This document shows, one piece after another, positions 1-9,391 of a DNA stretch of 64,000 nucleotides. The number at the start of each line of letters is the position of its first letter. Position 1 is the first letter of the stretch. The notes under the pieces were generated by a model, which saw only the letters and a program-made list of their open reading frames with translations, was not told the origin of the DNA and ran no database searches. The position numbers and the translations under genes were made by a program. This DNA is from G963662605 sp963662605 (GTDB lineage: Bacteria > Bacteroidota > Ignavibacteria > Ignavibacteriales > Ignavibacteriaceae), in the NCBI GenBank assembly GCA_963662605.1, contig OY759785.1, positions 2,914,001 to 2,978,000 of the forward strand. Reading direction: 5' to 3'.

Positions 1-38
1 AGAAATTTCTTTCTCTTCCTTCTTGTAATTTCAATATA

Positions 39-1424
39 CTATTTAGCAGCATCAAGAAGCGATTCGGTCAAAAGGTCGGCAACCTTTTTTGCACCGGTCA
101 GCTTCATGTGTGAATAATCTTTTTCGGCGAGACCCTTCTCTACCCAATCGTTCATGGAATCGTTGCCACCCATTGCCTGGAACAAGTTCCAGAATGCGAC
201 GCCGTTTTTCTGAGCAATTTTACGCTGGGTTTCAACAAGTTTCGTAACCGAAGGATCCGTTACAAATTTTGATCCGCTCTTTTTGCTCTTATCCTGAACG
301 CTCATAATAAGAATGCTTGCATCAGGGAATGCTTCTTTATACTTGCTGATAATTCCAGCCATTGCTGATTCATACCAGCCGAAATCTCTTGCATCAGCCG
401 AGATCATGTTCAATCCGAAATTGAGAATGATCAGGCGGTAATTTCCGAGTTTGTTGAAATCTTTTAGAGTTTTCACATCGAGGTCACGCAATGAAATACC
501 GGAATTTCCCCGAAGTGGTATGTTATCAACGTAGACGCCATTTGATTCTTCGAGTGAAACGCCATAGAAATATGTTTTTGAAGGATTGGAGACGGTTATC
601 TTAACTGATTTAGCTTTACCGGGCGCATTTAAAACGTAATCACTTACACTGTGGCTTGCTTTCAGCTCTGCCGATGCTTCGCCTCTGTCATCAAAAGAAT
701 ACTTAATAGTCGTATTCTTATCTGCGGTATAATAAATATGAACGTTTGAAAAGTTCTTTACTGCATACTGTCCGGATACCTCATAACGAACCCATGAACC
801 ATTGGCAGCCTGATAAATACAGCCGTTAATACCGAGGGGCAGTTTCTCATTATTTGAAGAAATTAAGGATGAAGTTTTCCAGTCGGATGAGAATGATAAT
901 TTTGTGGTCACTCTGAACTGAACATCCTGCGAAGTTACACCGACGAGACCTACGCCGTTTCCGCCATACTTTGACTGGAGATTCTTCCGTAGATCGGCTG
1001 AAATATTATCACCTTCAATTGCCGAATCGCCATAGTGCAGGATACGAATCTTCTTTGAGCCGGCCTGTTTTAAGCCATCGGCAAATTTCCTCAGTGCGCC
1101 GGGATTTTCGATTTGCTGTCTGCTCATCTGAGCCGGTTCAGAAAGGAGGACGTCCGCAGCGTTATTATACGAATTCTCAATTGCTCTTATGAGGGAACTG
1201 AAATCAATCATTCCCGCCATAGCGATTTGCTCATTTGAAGTCCTGAGCATACTTTGAGTCTGAGTTGTTGTATCTTTCCTGACATCCTGAAATACATCCA
1301 TTTTCTTTGCTTTATATGAAAATATCTGCATTCCGTCAGGAACGAATGACAGCCCTACCAGTACAATAAAAGCTATTGCAAATATGAGCAGCGGCCGCAA
1401 ATTAACATCTATACTCTTCTTCAT
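39..1424 (-). CDS. Membrane-anchored SGNH/GDSL hydrolase family protein
   Basis: A 461-residue protein with one N-terminal membrane segment (about residues 10-28) and a large extracytoplasmic SGNH-hydrolase domain. The nucleophile block reads HYGDSAIEGD near residues 130-139 (Ser134), and the C-terminal D-x-x-H block is DYSHMKLTG near residues 436-444. In many bacteria such proteins pair with MBOAT O-acyltransferases to O-acetylate or deacetylate envelope polysaccharide; no MBOAT gene is visible here, but the region downstream lies outside the window. The open frame extends to a GTG at 1433, but the ATG at 1424 is preceded by AGGTG at good spacing and is preferred. It is followed upstream by a second, smaller SGNH esterase on the same strand. 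Substrate is unknown; family call is firm, role is inference. Confidence 0.8.
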   Translation of the reverse strand: MKKSIDVNLRPLLIFAIAFIVLVGLSFVPDGMQIFSYKAKKMDVFQDVRKDTTTQTQSMLRTSNEQIAMAGMIDFSSLIRAIENSYNNAADVLLSEPAQMSRQQIENPGALRKFADGLKQAGSKKIRILHYGDSAIEGDNISADLRKNLQSKYGGNGVGLVGVTSQDVQFRVTTKLSFSSDWKTSSLISSNNEKLPLGINGCIYQAANGSWVRYEVSGQYAVKNFSNVHIYYTADKNTTIKYSFDDRGEASAELKASHSVSDYVLNAPGKAKSVKITVSNPSKTYFYGVSLEESNGVYVDNIPLRGNSGISLRDLDVKTLKDFNKLGNYRLIILNFGLNMISADARDFGWYESAMAGIISKYKEAFPDASILIMSVQDKSKKSGSKFVTDPSVTKLVETQRKIAQKNGVAFWNLFQAMGGNDSMNDWVEKGLAEKDYSHMKLTGAKKVADLLTESLLDAAK

Positions 1425-1501
1425 TTTTTTCACCTATAATTTATATTTTCACACAATTTCCGATGTCTACAATAGACGACATTTAATCGCTATTGCCTAT
1501 T

Positions 1502-2200
1502 CTAATAGACATACTTTCTAATAATTTTCTCAAATTCCTGTCCCCAAATTTTGTATCCGTTTGCATTTAAATGCAATCCGTCATGGGTGAGCTCATTTTT
1601 CAGGAACTTATCGGCAGACATCTTTGCATTCAAGTCTACAAACTCTATGCCATTGTTTTTAGCATATTCGGACAACATTTTATTCAGCTTTTCAACCTGA
1701 AGGTTTTTATCAGCCGAATAATTATACCTTTTCGCAACATACAGGGTTGATTGAATAACAACCTTAATATCTTTCATGCGGAGAGCTTCAACCACCTTAA
1801 TGTAGGATTTGAATATATCCTCAACGGGTGAAGCGTTATAAATATCGTTTATCCCACCCATAATAAAACAAACTTTGGGATGAAGTTCAATAACATACTG
1901 CAGGCGGGCAAAATACCCGTCAAGAACGTCTGCGGGAATACCTCTTTCGACAATATCTTCTCTCCCGGTCAATTCATTCCAATTTACTCCATGAGTAATG
2001 GAATTCCCGAGCATAACTACCGCAGCCGACTTTTTTTTATATACTTTATACAGGTTTACTTCGTAATCATAATTGGGATTGGATTTGTAACGCAATGAGT
2101 CACCTTGAAGATAAACAGCCGGTTTTGAATGTAATGATGCCTGAGCAAATATCAGGCAGAACAAAATGCCGAAAATAACAAAATTTTTATGTGTTGCCAT
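1502..2200 (-). CDS. Secreted GDSL/SGNH lipase-esterase
   Basis: A 232-residue exported SGNH hydrolase. Residues 1-25 form a signal peptide. The four SGNH blocks are visible: LGNSIT (residues 64-69, catalytic Ser67), the oxyanion Gly region, GGIND (115-119) and DGLHLN (207-212; catalytic Asp207 and His210). The size and motif spacing match the TesA/platelet-activating-factor acetylhydrolase-like branch often found in carbohydrate-esterase contexts. It lies upstream of another SGNH protein on the same strand (77-nt gap), suggesting a shared role in modifying an envelope or environmental polysaccharide. ATG at 2200 gives a complete signal peptide. Substrate cannot be read from sequence. Confidence 0.85.
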   Translation of the reverse strand: MATHKNFVIFGILFCLIFAQASLHSKPAVYLQGDSLRYKSNPNYDYEVNLYKVYKKKSAAVVMLGNSITHGVNWNELTGREDIVERGIPADVLDGYFARLQYVIELHPKVCFIMGGINDIYNASPVEDIFKSYIKVVEALRMKDIKVVIQSTLYVAKRYNYSADKNLQVEKLNKMLSEYAKNNGIEFVDLNAKMSADKFLKNELTHDGLHLNANGYKIWGQEFEKIIRKYVY

Positions 2201-2377
2201 TCGTGTCTAATGCATTTTTACAGAAACGTTATGTATAAATTTATCACATAAAACGTTGAAATCAAAAGATTAATAGCGTTCCGGCATCTGCCGCAGCTGC
2301 ACTTGTTTAGTAAATAAGTGAAAATATTTTTATAATTGTAGGAGTAGTAAAAATAATTTCCAACAGGAACCTGAACA

Positions 2378-3142
2378 ATGGCATTCTTACTGGTAATACC
2401 TTCGCTGGATATTTATGACGGGAAGATCGTCCGGGTAGTTCAGGGCATCCCTGAGTTGCATGTTTCCGAGTATGGGAACGACCCGCTTGAAATGGCGGCA
2501 ATCTGGCGCACGGAAAACGCGAAAGCGCTTCATATAGTTGACCACGATGCTTTCAAAATGCACTCCCATAAAAATTTCGAAGTTATCAAAGAAATCTGCG
2601 ATACACTTATTATCCCCATTATCTATTCAGGCGGCATCAGGACTGTGGAAGATGCCGAAAGAATGTTTGATGCGGGTATTTCCAGAATTGCCGTCTCGAC
2701 AATACCAATCGAAGATCCTCCGATGTTTGAAAAGATCCTCACTAAATACGGTTCCGGAAAAGTAATTGCCAACCTGGATATTATTGACAATGAGATTGTT
2801 ATCAAAGGCCGGAAAGTAAAAACAGGAATTACTCCGATTGATATGGCACTCCGCCTGAAAGATCAAGGAATTGCCCGTTTCATCGTAACCGATGTAAAAA
2901 AGAACGGCATGGTGTCGGGACCGAATATCGCGCTCTCGAAAAGCATCGCCGAAGCGACAGGCTGCAAAGTGACGCACTCCGGCGGCATTCGTAATAAAGA
3001 CGAGTTAATGGATCTTCAGAACTGCATGGAATCCGGAATTGATTCTGTTATTATCGGACGCGCCCTTTACGAAAACCGCTTCCCCTGTCAAAAAGTGTGG
3101 CGGATTGCCGAGTCCGGACTATTTAGTGAAGAGACGAGTTAA
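2378..3142 (+). CDS. HisA-like phosphoribosylformimino-AICAR-P isomerase family TIM barrel
   Basis: A 254-residue (beta/alpha)8 barrel of the HisA/HisF family. It keeps the HisA-type acid/base aspartates: Asp11 in PSLDIYDGKIVRVVQG and Asp134 in ANLDIIDNEI. Phosphate-binding turns are SGGIR at 84-88 and again at 201-205, and Thr171-Asp172 lies in IVTDVKKNG. HisA catalyses the Amadori isomerisation of ProFAR in histidine synthesis. The gene stands alone next to a universal stress protein, with no other his gene in the window, and the usual TD-x-x-RDG loop is altered to TDVKKNG. It may be the real HisA encoded apart from a his operon or a divergent paralogue. ATG at 2378 has a moderate AGGA site upstream. 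Confidence 0.75.
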   Translation: MAFLLVIPSLDIYDGKIVRVVQGIPELHVSEYGNDPLEMAAIWRTENAKALHIVDHDAFKMHSHKNFEVIKEICDTLIIPIIYSGGIRTVEDAERMFDAGISRIAVSTIPIEDPPMFEKILTKYGSGKVIANLDIIDNEIVIKGRKVKTGITPIDMALRLKDQGIARFIVTDVKKNGMVSGPNIALSKSIAEATGCKVTHSGGIRNKDELMDLQNCMESGIDSVIIGRALYENRFPCQKVWRIAESGLFSEETS

Positions 3143-3191
3143 GAGAAATATTTAATTACAGTATTTCAGCAACAACATATGAGCAGGGTTT

Positions 3192-3677
3192 ATGGAACTT
3201 CACATCAAAAAAATTTTGGTGCCGGTTGATTTTTCAGACAACTCAAAGGCTGCCCTGAAAACTGCCGCTCAATTCGGAAGCTTTTTCCAGGCCGAATTAG
3301 TCCTCATCCACGTTATTGAACCAATGTTTTACCCACCCGATTTTAGTTTAGGGCAGATTACCCTCCCCTCAATGGATACTAAAGATATTGAGACACACGC
3401 TTTTCAAGAGCTGTCGAAATTAGCTCTCATGGAGGTTCAGGGCAAGCTGGGTTCCAAGATTATTGTGAAAAGCGGAAAGCCTTTTAGCGAAATAATTGAT
3501 ACAGCTGCGGAGGAGGATGTTGATCTTATTATCATTTCATCGCATGGCCATTCAGGAGTTGAGCAAATTTTGTTTGGTAGTACTTCGGAGAAGGTTGTAA
3601 GAAAAGCTCCGTGCCCCGTGCTATCTTTGCGGGATCCGCTTAAAGGTTTCGATTACAGGCAGGCACTGCAAAGTTAA
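3192..3677 (+). CDS. Universal stress protein, UspA family
   Basis: A 161-residue single-domain USP. The first strand KKILVPVDFSDNS (residues 6-18) carries the Asp of the nucleotide pocket. The ATP-binding C-terminal signature SSHGHSGVEQILFGST (residues 116-131) fits SxxG-9x-GS, with Ser in place of the first Gly of the classic G-2x-G-9x-GS/T pattern. This implies an ATP-binding cytoplasmic stress-response protein, probably dimeric. It follows the HisA-like gene after 49 nt and ends only 2 nt from the end of the convergent polyprenyl synthase gene, leaving no room for a separate terminator. Confidence 0.9.
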   Translation: MELHIKKILVPVDFSDNSKAALKTAAQFGSFFQAELVLIHVIEPMFYPPDFSLGQITLPSMDTKDIETHAFQELSKLALMEVQGKLGSKIIVKSGKPFSEIIDTAAEEDVDLIIISSHGHSGVEQILFGSTSEKVVRKAPCPVLSLRDPLKGFDYRQALQS

Positions 3678-3679
3678 CT

Positions 3680-4651
3680 TTACGAAGTTCTGTTGACGAC
3701 GAAATCAACAAGATTCAGCAGCGAAGTTTTTGCATCCGACTCATGCAGCCGGGCTATTGCAGTTTTAGCTTCATTGGCGTATTTCAACATAACCTCTTCG
3801 GCATATTTTATGCCGTCCCGGCTTCTTACAAAGTCAATGATTTCGCCGACTGAATTCTTCGAGTCTATCTTCTTCAGCAGAGAACGGATATAGCTTGCTT
3901 TTGATTTATCAACACTCTTCAGCGCGTATATCAAAGGCAGTGTGATTTTCTTTTCTTTAATATCCCCGCCAATTGGTTTACCGAACACTTTCGATGTCCC
4001 TTCATAATCGAGAATATCATCCTTGATCTGAAAAGCAATACCGAGCGAGATTCCATAACTGTTCATAGCGGCGATGTAATCCGGGTTATCGGTAACACTC
4101 ATAGCGCCGATAACGGAACATGTTTCAAGAAGCGAGGCTGTTTTATCGGATATGATTCTAAAGTAAGTTTCTTCGTCTATGTCCAATTTGCGGGTCTTCT
4201 TAATCTGGAGCAACTCACCTTCTGCCATCCTCTGAACAGCTTTGGTAATCTTCTCAAGAAAATCAAAATCTTTACCGGCAATGGCGATCATTAGTCCGCG
4301 CGACAGAAGGTAATCACCCATCAGCACGGCAATTTTGTTCTTCCAAACGGCATTTATGGAAGGCAGGCCTCTTCTTTTGTCGGCATTATCAACCACATCA
4401 TCATGAACAAGAGTGGCGGTATGAAGAAGTTCTACAAGTGTTGCCCCGCGGTAGGTTCTATCGGAAATCTCACCACAAGCTTTTGCAGATAATAACACCA
4501 GTAACGGTCTTATTTTCTTGCCTTTTTGCTTTATTATGTAATTAGCGATGAGATCAACTATACCAACTTTTGACTTCATTGAAGTCTTAAATGACGCATT
4601 AAATCTATCCAGGTCCTTATCAATCGGTCTACTTATATTCGATAAACTCAC
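3680..4651 (-). CDS. Polyprenyl (long-chain all-trans) diphosphate synthase
   Basis: A 323-residue trans-prenyltransferase. First Asp-rich motif DDVVD is at 84-88 within LVHDDVVDNADKRRG and the second, DDILD, is at 211-215 in FQIKDDILDYEG; GKKIRP (44-49) binds diphosphate. Small residues before the first motif (TATLV) favour a long product, such as the octaprenyl or heptaprenyl chain of menaquinone, but chain length is inferred. It is the last gene of the minus-strand operon. The GTG start overlaps the tatC stop codon (GTGA), implying translational coupling. Confidence 0.9.
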   Translation of the reverse strand: MSLSNISRPIDKDLDRFNASFKTSMKSKVGIVDLIANYIIKQKGKKIRPLLVLLSAKACGEISDRTYRGATLVELLHTATLVHDDVVDNADKRRGLPSINAVWKNKIAVLMGDYLLSRGLMIAIAGKDFDFLEKITKAVQRMAEGELLQIKKTRKLDIDEETYFRIISDKTASLLETCSVIGAMSVTDNPDYIAAMNSYGISLGIAFQIKDDILDYEGTSKVFGKPIGGDIKEKKITLPLIYALKSVDKSKASYIRSLLKKIDSKNSVGEIIDFVRSRDGIKYAEEVMLKYANEAKTAIARLHESDAKTSLLNLVDFVVNRTS

Positions 4652-5403
4652 GTATTCTCAGTCTTTTTTACAGAAAATTTCGAAACAATAATACTAATCT
4701 CGTATAAGATAACCAAAGGAATCGCGAGAATCAGCTGCGATACAGGATCGGTTCCGGGAGTAAGAATAGCGGCTAAAAACATAATAATAACAATCGAATG
4801 GCGCCTGTATTTTCGCATGTATTGCGGCTTTAGGATACCGAGCTTTGTAAGGAAAAACGAAATCATTGGCAATTCGAAGACAAGACCTGAAGTTAGCATG
4901 ATGCTGAGTATGATGGACATGTACTCGTCAATAGCAAACTGATTTTTCACATACGGGTTGCCGAATTTGGCAACAACGCTCAGTGTCATAGGAAGCATTA
5001 CAAAGTATGCAAATACGATTCCGCTGATAAAGCACAACGAAGAAAATGCCACAATCGAGGTAACATATTTTCTCTCTGATACCTTCAGCGCCGGTGATAT
5101 AAATTTCCAGAATTGATAAAAGAGATTCGGCAGGCTCAGAATAATACCGCCGATGAGTCCGACTTGAAAATACAAGTACAACTGGCCGAAGGGTCGGAGG
5201 TTTTGGAGTTCAAGTCCGACTTTTTTTGCAGGCAAAATGAGGATAAAATTAACTAAGGGATCGGTAAAAATAAGGCAAATGAGAAGACCGAGGCATACAC
5301 CTATAAGAGCACGGATAATTCGAATCCGCAGCTCAGAAAGATGGTCCATAAAAGACATTTCTTTATCGGACGCGGGATTTTCCTTTTTGTTTTCTTCGGC
5401 CAC
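4648..5403 (-). CDS. tatC: Twin-arginine translocase subunit TatC
   Basis: A 251-residue polytopic protein with the TatC hallmarks: an N-terminal cytoplasmic FMDHLSELR motif (about 19-27), six predicted membrane spans, and the conserved first-periplasmic-loop stretch FYQFWKFISPALKVSERK with the Glu used for signal-peptide recognition. TatC receives RR signal peptides and exports folded proteins. No tatA/B is nearby. The start is GTG at 5403 with no clear Shine-Dalgarno; an ATG at 5355 would remove only a charged, non-conserved N-tail, so the start is uncertain. It sits 20 nt downstream of glyA. Confidence 0.95.
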   Translation of the reverse strand: MAEENKKENPASDKEMSFMDHLSELRIRIIRALIGVCLGLLICLIFTDPLVNFILILPAKKVGLELQNLRPFGQLYLYFQVGLIGGIILSLPNLFYQFWKFISPALKVSERKYVTSIVAFSSLCFISGIVFAYFVMLPMTLSVVAKFGNPYVKNQFAIDEYMSIILSIMLTSGLVFELPMISFFLTKLGILKPQYMRKYRRHSIVIIMFLAAILTPGTDPVSQLILAIPLVILYEISIIVSKFSVKKTENT

Positions 5404-5423
5404 TCAACAAATCCGTGTTAGTC

Positions 5424-6713
5424 TTACTTGAACAGCGGGAATTGTGAACAGAATGTATTGACTTCGCTTTTAATCCGGCTGAGAGCTTCATCGTTCTGAT
5501 GTGAATTAACCGCCCTATTAATGAAGCCGCCAATAACCTCCATATCCGACTCAATCATGCCCCGGGTAGTAACCGCCGGAGTACCGACACGAATACCGCT
5601 GGTAACAAACGGACTACGCTGATCGAACGGCACCATGTTTTTATTAACGGTTATACCGGCCTTACCGAGTGCAATTTCAGCTTGCTTTCCGGTAATATCT
5701 TTGTTGGTCAAATCCAGCAGCATTAAATGATTGTCCGTTCCGCCGGAGATAATATTGAAACCATCTTTAACAAGAACGTCGGCTAATTTTTTCGCGTTGG
5801 CTTTAATTTGTTTTACGTACGTCTCAAATGCCGGAGTTAAAGCCTCACCGAAAGCAACAGCTTTTCCTGCAATAATGTGCATCAACGGCCCGCCCTGAAT
5901 ACCGGGCATAACCGTACTATCAATAATTTCGGACATCATCTTAACGCGGTCACCCTTCGGAATTTTAATACCGAACGGATTTTCAAAATCTTTGCCCATC
6001 AATATCACACCGCCGCGTGGCCCGCGCAGTGTTTTATGGGTTGTTGATGTAACTACATGGCAATGCGGAAGAGGTGAATTCAATAAGCCCTTGGATATAA
6101 GTCCTGCAGGATGCGCCATATCGCACATCAGGAAAGCACCGATTGAGTCGGCAATCTGACGAAACGCCGCATAATCCCAATCACGGGAATATGCGCTTGC
6201 GCCGGTAATGATCATTTTCGGGCGTTCTTTTTTCGCAATATCTTCAATCGCGTTGTAATCCAATGTCCCGGTTTCTTTATTCAGTGAATAACCGAGAGCC
6301 TTATATAAAATTCCGGAGAAGTTTACGGGTGATCCGTGAGTCAAGTGTCCGCCGTGCGCAAGATTAAGTCCGAGAAAAGTATCGCCGGGTTTTAAGAATG
6401 ACATGAACACGGCCATATTCGCCTGCGAGCCGCTATGCGGCTGGACGTTGGCATATTCGGCATTGAAGAGTGTACGAAGGCGTTCACGGGCAAGATCTTC
6501 CGCTTCATCAACAAACTCACATCCTCCGTAGTATCTTTTACCGGGATACCCTTCAGCATATTTGTTCGTCAGTACCGAACCAGCGGCTTCAAGAACGGCA
6601 GGGCTGACAAAATTTTCGGATGCAATTAGTTCAAGGCCTTCTTTCTGGCGGCTAAACTCTTTGCTTACTATTTGTGCAATTTGCGGATCTGATATACTCA
6701 TATAATCACTCAT
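5424..6713 (-). CDS. glyA: Serine hydroxymethyltransferase
   Basis: A 429-residue fold-type I PLP enzyme that interconverts serine plus tetrahydrofolate with glycine plus 5,10-methylene-THF. The PLP lysine lies in STTHKTLRGPRGG (Lys227). Other family marks include ENFVS near residue 33, the KYAEGYPGKRYYGG block, and the SGSQAN cofactor loop. Length is normal for bacterial GlyA. The frame can be extended to a TTG at 6719, but AAGGAG sits seven bases before the ATG at 6713, which is the better start. It follows the beta-barrel gene and precedes tatC; with ftcD- and fchA-like genes at 12.8-14.7 kb it belongs to the one-carbon metabolism of this organism. Confidence 0.97.
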   Translation of the reverse strand: MSDYMSISDPQIAQIVSKEFSRQKEGLELIASENFVSPAVLEAAGSVLTNKYAEGYPGKRYYGGCEFVDEAEDLARERLRTLFNAEYANVQPHSGSQANMAVFMSFLKPGDTFLGLNLAHGGHLTHGSPVNFSGILYKALGYSLNKETGTLDYNAIEDIAKKERPKMIITGASAYSRDWDYAAFRQIADSIGAFLMCDMAHPAGLISKGLLNSPLPHCHVVTSTTHKTLRGPRGGVILMGKDFENPFGIKIPKGDRVKMMSEIIDSTVMPGIQGGPLMHIIAGKAVAFGEALTPAFETYVKQIKANAKKLADVLVKDGFNIISGGTDNHLMLLDLTNKDITGKQAEIALGKAGITVNKNMVPFDQRSPFVTSGIRVGTPAVTTRGMIESDMEVIGGFINRAVNSHQNDEALSRIKSEVNTFCSQFPLFK

Positions 6714-6724
6714 GGACAATCTCC

Positions 6725-7963
6725 TTAATGTTCTTCAGGAACAAACCACAGTTCACCGAAATTCATACCGATGGATAATTTCACAATTCTATCCTGAATT
6801 AAAGAATTATCAATCGTTCCTCTGACACTGTAAGACAGTCCGATATCAATATAGTTCTGCGGTCCAACCGGATACGATAATCCTGCCGAAATCGAGTATT
6901 GATTAATGTCGGTGTTATTCAGATGGTACGGCAGATTTTCATAACTCAATCCGCCTCTGAAAATAATTTTCTCGTAGTCGAAGGAAGCACCTTTTTTCGG
7001 ACGATACTGAAAACCCAAAGCGTAACGGCTTGAGTTTTTTAATGCCGGTTCATCAACATCAACGTGCTTAAATCCGGTCCAGTCCTGATTCATGTACTCA
7101 AGATAAAAGTTGTAGTTGTCATTCAATTGCAGACTCATTCCGGCTAAAATTCTTTTAGGAATCTTCGTACTGCCGGCGCCGGTAATCAGTGTATCGTATA
7201 AGTACGTAGTCTGACGGGCGAATGATGAATCCGTATGTAGCGTTTTGAAGAGTTCTAATGACGCAGCCAAACGAATGTTCTTGAATGATGCGACACCAAA
7301 CAGCGGTGACAAATCCGGTGAGAAAAGTCCGATAGTTGTACCCGGGCCTTTTTCCTGATACTCGGTCACATATTTGCCAGTCGTGGCTCCGTTTGTAAAG
7401 ATGACACTTGAATTATACGTATAGCTGCCGAAGTAATAATTATATGTTGCACCGATTTTAAAATCAGCCGGAAGGTTGTAAGAAAGTCCGAAAAACAATT
7501 TATTCAAACCACCCGTGGCGCTGAATTCCGTTGTGTACTCGCCCACTTTCGGATTGGAATTGTCGGCGAACTTAACATCATAATTTGTCTTGGAAAAAGG
7601 AGTCAAACCGAATGCCGTTCCGATGCCCCATGCCGAATATATCGGAAGCCCAATCGCGAATCCGGAAAATGTACCTTTCGCATAATATTTATTCATCACC
7701 GAATTGCGCGCAAAGTCGCCGTTAAACTCAACGCTTATCGCCAAACGGGTTAAGTTAATACTGCCGAAAGACGCCGGATTAACAGACGAAATAAAATCGC
7801 CGTCATTAAGAGCAACGCCGGTCATATTGAGCCCGATACTTGAAGGTGTCGGAGTGTTCTCAACGGTACCTATTCCTAATTTAGAATATACGCTGGGTGC
7901 CTGAGCGAACGTCAGTGTTGCACACAACAAAATAACTGCGGTAATTGCTGATCGTATATTCAT
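6725..7963 (-). CDS. Outer-membrane beta-barrel protein
   Basis: A 412-residue exported protein with a signal peptide (residues 1-20, ending TFAQA). The rest is alternating-hydrophobicity beta strands with many aromatic and Gly-rich turns, as in Bacteroidota outer-membrane barrels. The N-terminal SVNPASFGSI echoes the N-P-A-x motif of FadL/PorV-like barrels. The substrate is not recognisable. Its ATG overlaps the stop of the upstream lipoprotein gene (TAATG), so the two are almost certainly co-translated, and it lies 11 nt before the glyA start. A barrel-plus-lipoprotein pair acting together at the outer membrane is the natural reading. Confidence 0.75.
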   Translation of the reverse strand: MNIRSAITAVILLCATLTFAQAPSVYSKLGIGTVENTPTPSSIGLNMTGVALNDGDFISSVNPASFGSINLTRLAISVEFNGDFARNSVMNKYYAKGTFSGFAIGLPIYSAWGIGTAFGLTPFSKTNYDVKFADNSNPKVGEYTTEFSATGGLNKLFFGLSYNLPADFKIGATYNYYFGSYTYNSSVIFTNGATTGKYVTEYQEKGPGTTIGLFSPDLSPLFGVASFKNIRLAASLELFKTLHTDSSFARQTTYLYDTLITGAGSTKIPKRILAGMSLQLNDNYNFYLEYMNQDWTGFKHVDVDEPALKNSSRYALGFQYRPKKGASFDYEKIIFRGGLSYENLPYHLNNTDINQYSISAGLSYPVGPQNYIDIGLSYSVRGTIDNSLIQDRIVKLSIGMNFGELWFVPEEH

Positions 7964-9159
7964 TACTTACTCTTCTTTGTATAAATTATTTTCAATTCCG
8001 GCCGTAATTTCGGATCGGTACATTCATGATTATAAAGCGAAGTAACATCAACTCCATCAAGCGGGGCAACCGGGAAAATTTTAATATTAATATTCTTTTT
8101 TGCGGACATAAACGCCGAAACAATGTTTGTCACGGTGCCAATATAGACGCCGGTATCATATCCCATAGTAGTGTAATAATATGAACTGACTTTACCGGCC
8201 GCCGAATCGGTTAGGTAATAGGCAAGTAATTCGTTCTCCATTGTTGTACCATGTAAATTTTGAGTCGTATCACAATGAAGGATAAGCTGTGCATTATTTA
8301 AAACTATGCCGTCGGGAATCTGCGATATGTCGAACCAGACATTTCCGTACTGCGGCAGACCGCTTTGAATAGTCATTCTTTGCGGTTGTTTGATTTCAGT
8401 ACCCTTTACAATGTGAGCGTCGGAAAACACGTTAAATGTCAATGTATCGAGATAATAATTATAGCTGCTTGTTTTTTCAACGATTACCTTCATAATAGCA
8501 TGTGTCGTTGAGGAAGTTGTGAGCGCTTGAAATCCAACTACCTTTCTGCAATTTGCACTCGGTTTAATAAGGATTCCGTAATTCTTGGTTGCGAAAGATG
8601 TATCATAACCGACTCTGAACCAGTCCATGACAACTGATGTGTCCAGATTGAATGTAGTGGATTCCGATGAAATGGAGTCTGTAATAGTACCGGCGATTCC
8701 TCCGTAAGAAAGGTACGCTAAACTATCTGCTGTATATGTGTACGGCGACCAGCCATTCTTAATACGGTGAACCGTGGCCTCAAAATAAGCTGTCGTGTCC
8801 CCTGCTTTGTAAGCATAGGTCAACGCAATTCTTGCCGAAAGGATTCTTAAACTGTCAGGGTTATAACCGGAATCAACGAGATATGGGCTGAAGCGCAGCA
8901 GCGTCCATGCTTCAACGTTTCTGACTTTTCCGACCAATAGGTAATTTGATGCGCCAAGTTGTAAGGCGGAATCCGGTCTGAATGAATTGGCTTTAACAAA
9001 ATTTGTGTCAGTGGAAAGAGCTGTATCCACAACACCTACACCGCGTTCAGCGAGTTGATCCTTGCCTAAGGAAGAGGGATCATCACTACAGCCGGGAAGA
9101 ACTATGACAAGTGCCGTGAAAAAGGTAAGTAGAAAGAATAACTTGATTTTACTTTTCAT
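7963..9159 (-). CDS. Exported lipoprotein with DNRLRE/DUF4270-like beta architecture
   Basis: A 398-residue lipoprotein with signal peptide and lipobox LPGC (lipidated Cys24). The body is beta-rich. Features such as LLRFSPYLVDSGYNP, ISARIALTYAY-like strands and repeated VHRIKNGW segments resemble the DNRLRE-type and DUF4270-like surface lipoproteins of Bacteroidota, which form extracellular beta-sandwich or fibre-like layers. No catalytic motif is apparent. It is the first gene of the operon running to the polyprenyl synthase. The frame opens at a TTG (9162), but ATG at 9159 is adjacent and preferred. Function unknown. Confidence 0.65.
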   Translation of the reverse strand: MKSKIKLFFLLTFFTALVIVLPGCSDDPSSLGKDQLAERGVGVVDTALSTDTNFVKANSFRPDSALQLGASNYLLVGKVRNVEAWTLLRFSPYLVDSGYNPDSLRILSARIALTYAYKAGDTTAYFEATVHRIKNGWSPYTYTADSLAYLSYGGIAGTITDSISSESTTFNLDTSVVMDWFRVGYDTSFATKNYGILIKPSANCRKVVGFQALTTSSTTHAIMKVIVEKTSSYNYYLDTLTFNVFSDAHIVKGTEIKQPQRMTIQSGLPQYGNVWFDISQIPDGIVLNNAQLILHCDTTQNLHGTTMENELLAYYLTDSAAGKVSSYYYTTMGYDTGVYIGTVTNIVSAFMSAKKNINIKIFPVAPLDGVDVTSLYNHECTDPKLRPELKIIYTKKSK

Positions 9160-9391
9160 CAAAAACTTTCAATAAGTATAATTAGGCATTAATTGCGAAT
9201 TTTATTGATATTCGGCAGTACTGTGACACGGCGTGGAAAGAAGATACCCTTTAAGAGATCAAAAGTTAAAGAATCCTGATGCAGTAAAAACTTAACTACC
9301 GTAACCGCACATAGAGAATCTTTAATTATGACGATAAAAGGACAATCACTTTGCACTCAATCCGCAAAAGAAAGGAAACAATTGTCGAAGA

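Noticed and set aside
9163..9391. A hidden small gene between the lipoprotein and glgA
   Set aside because: No frame has a convincing start, site or family; the 229-nt gap appears non-coding.
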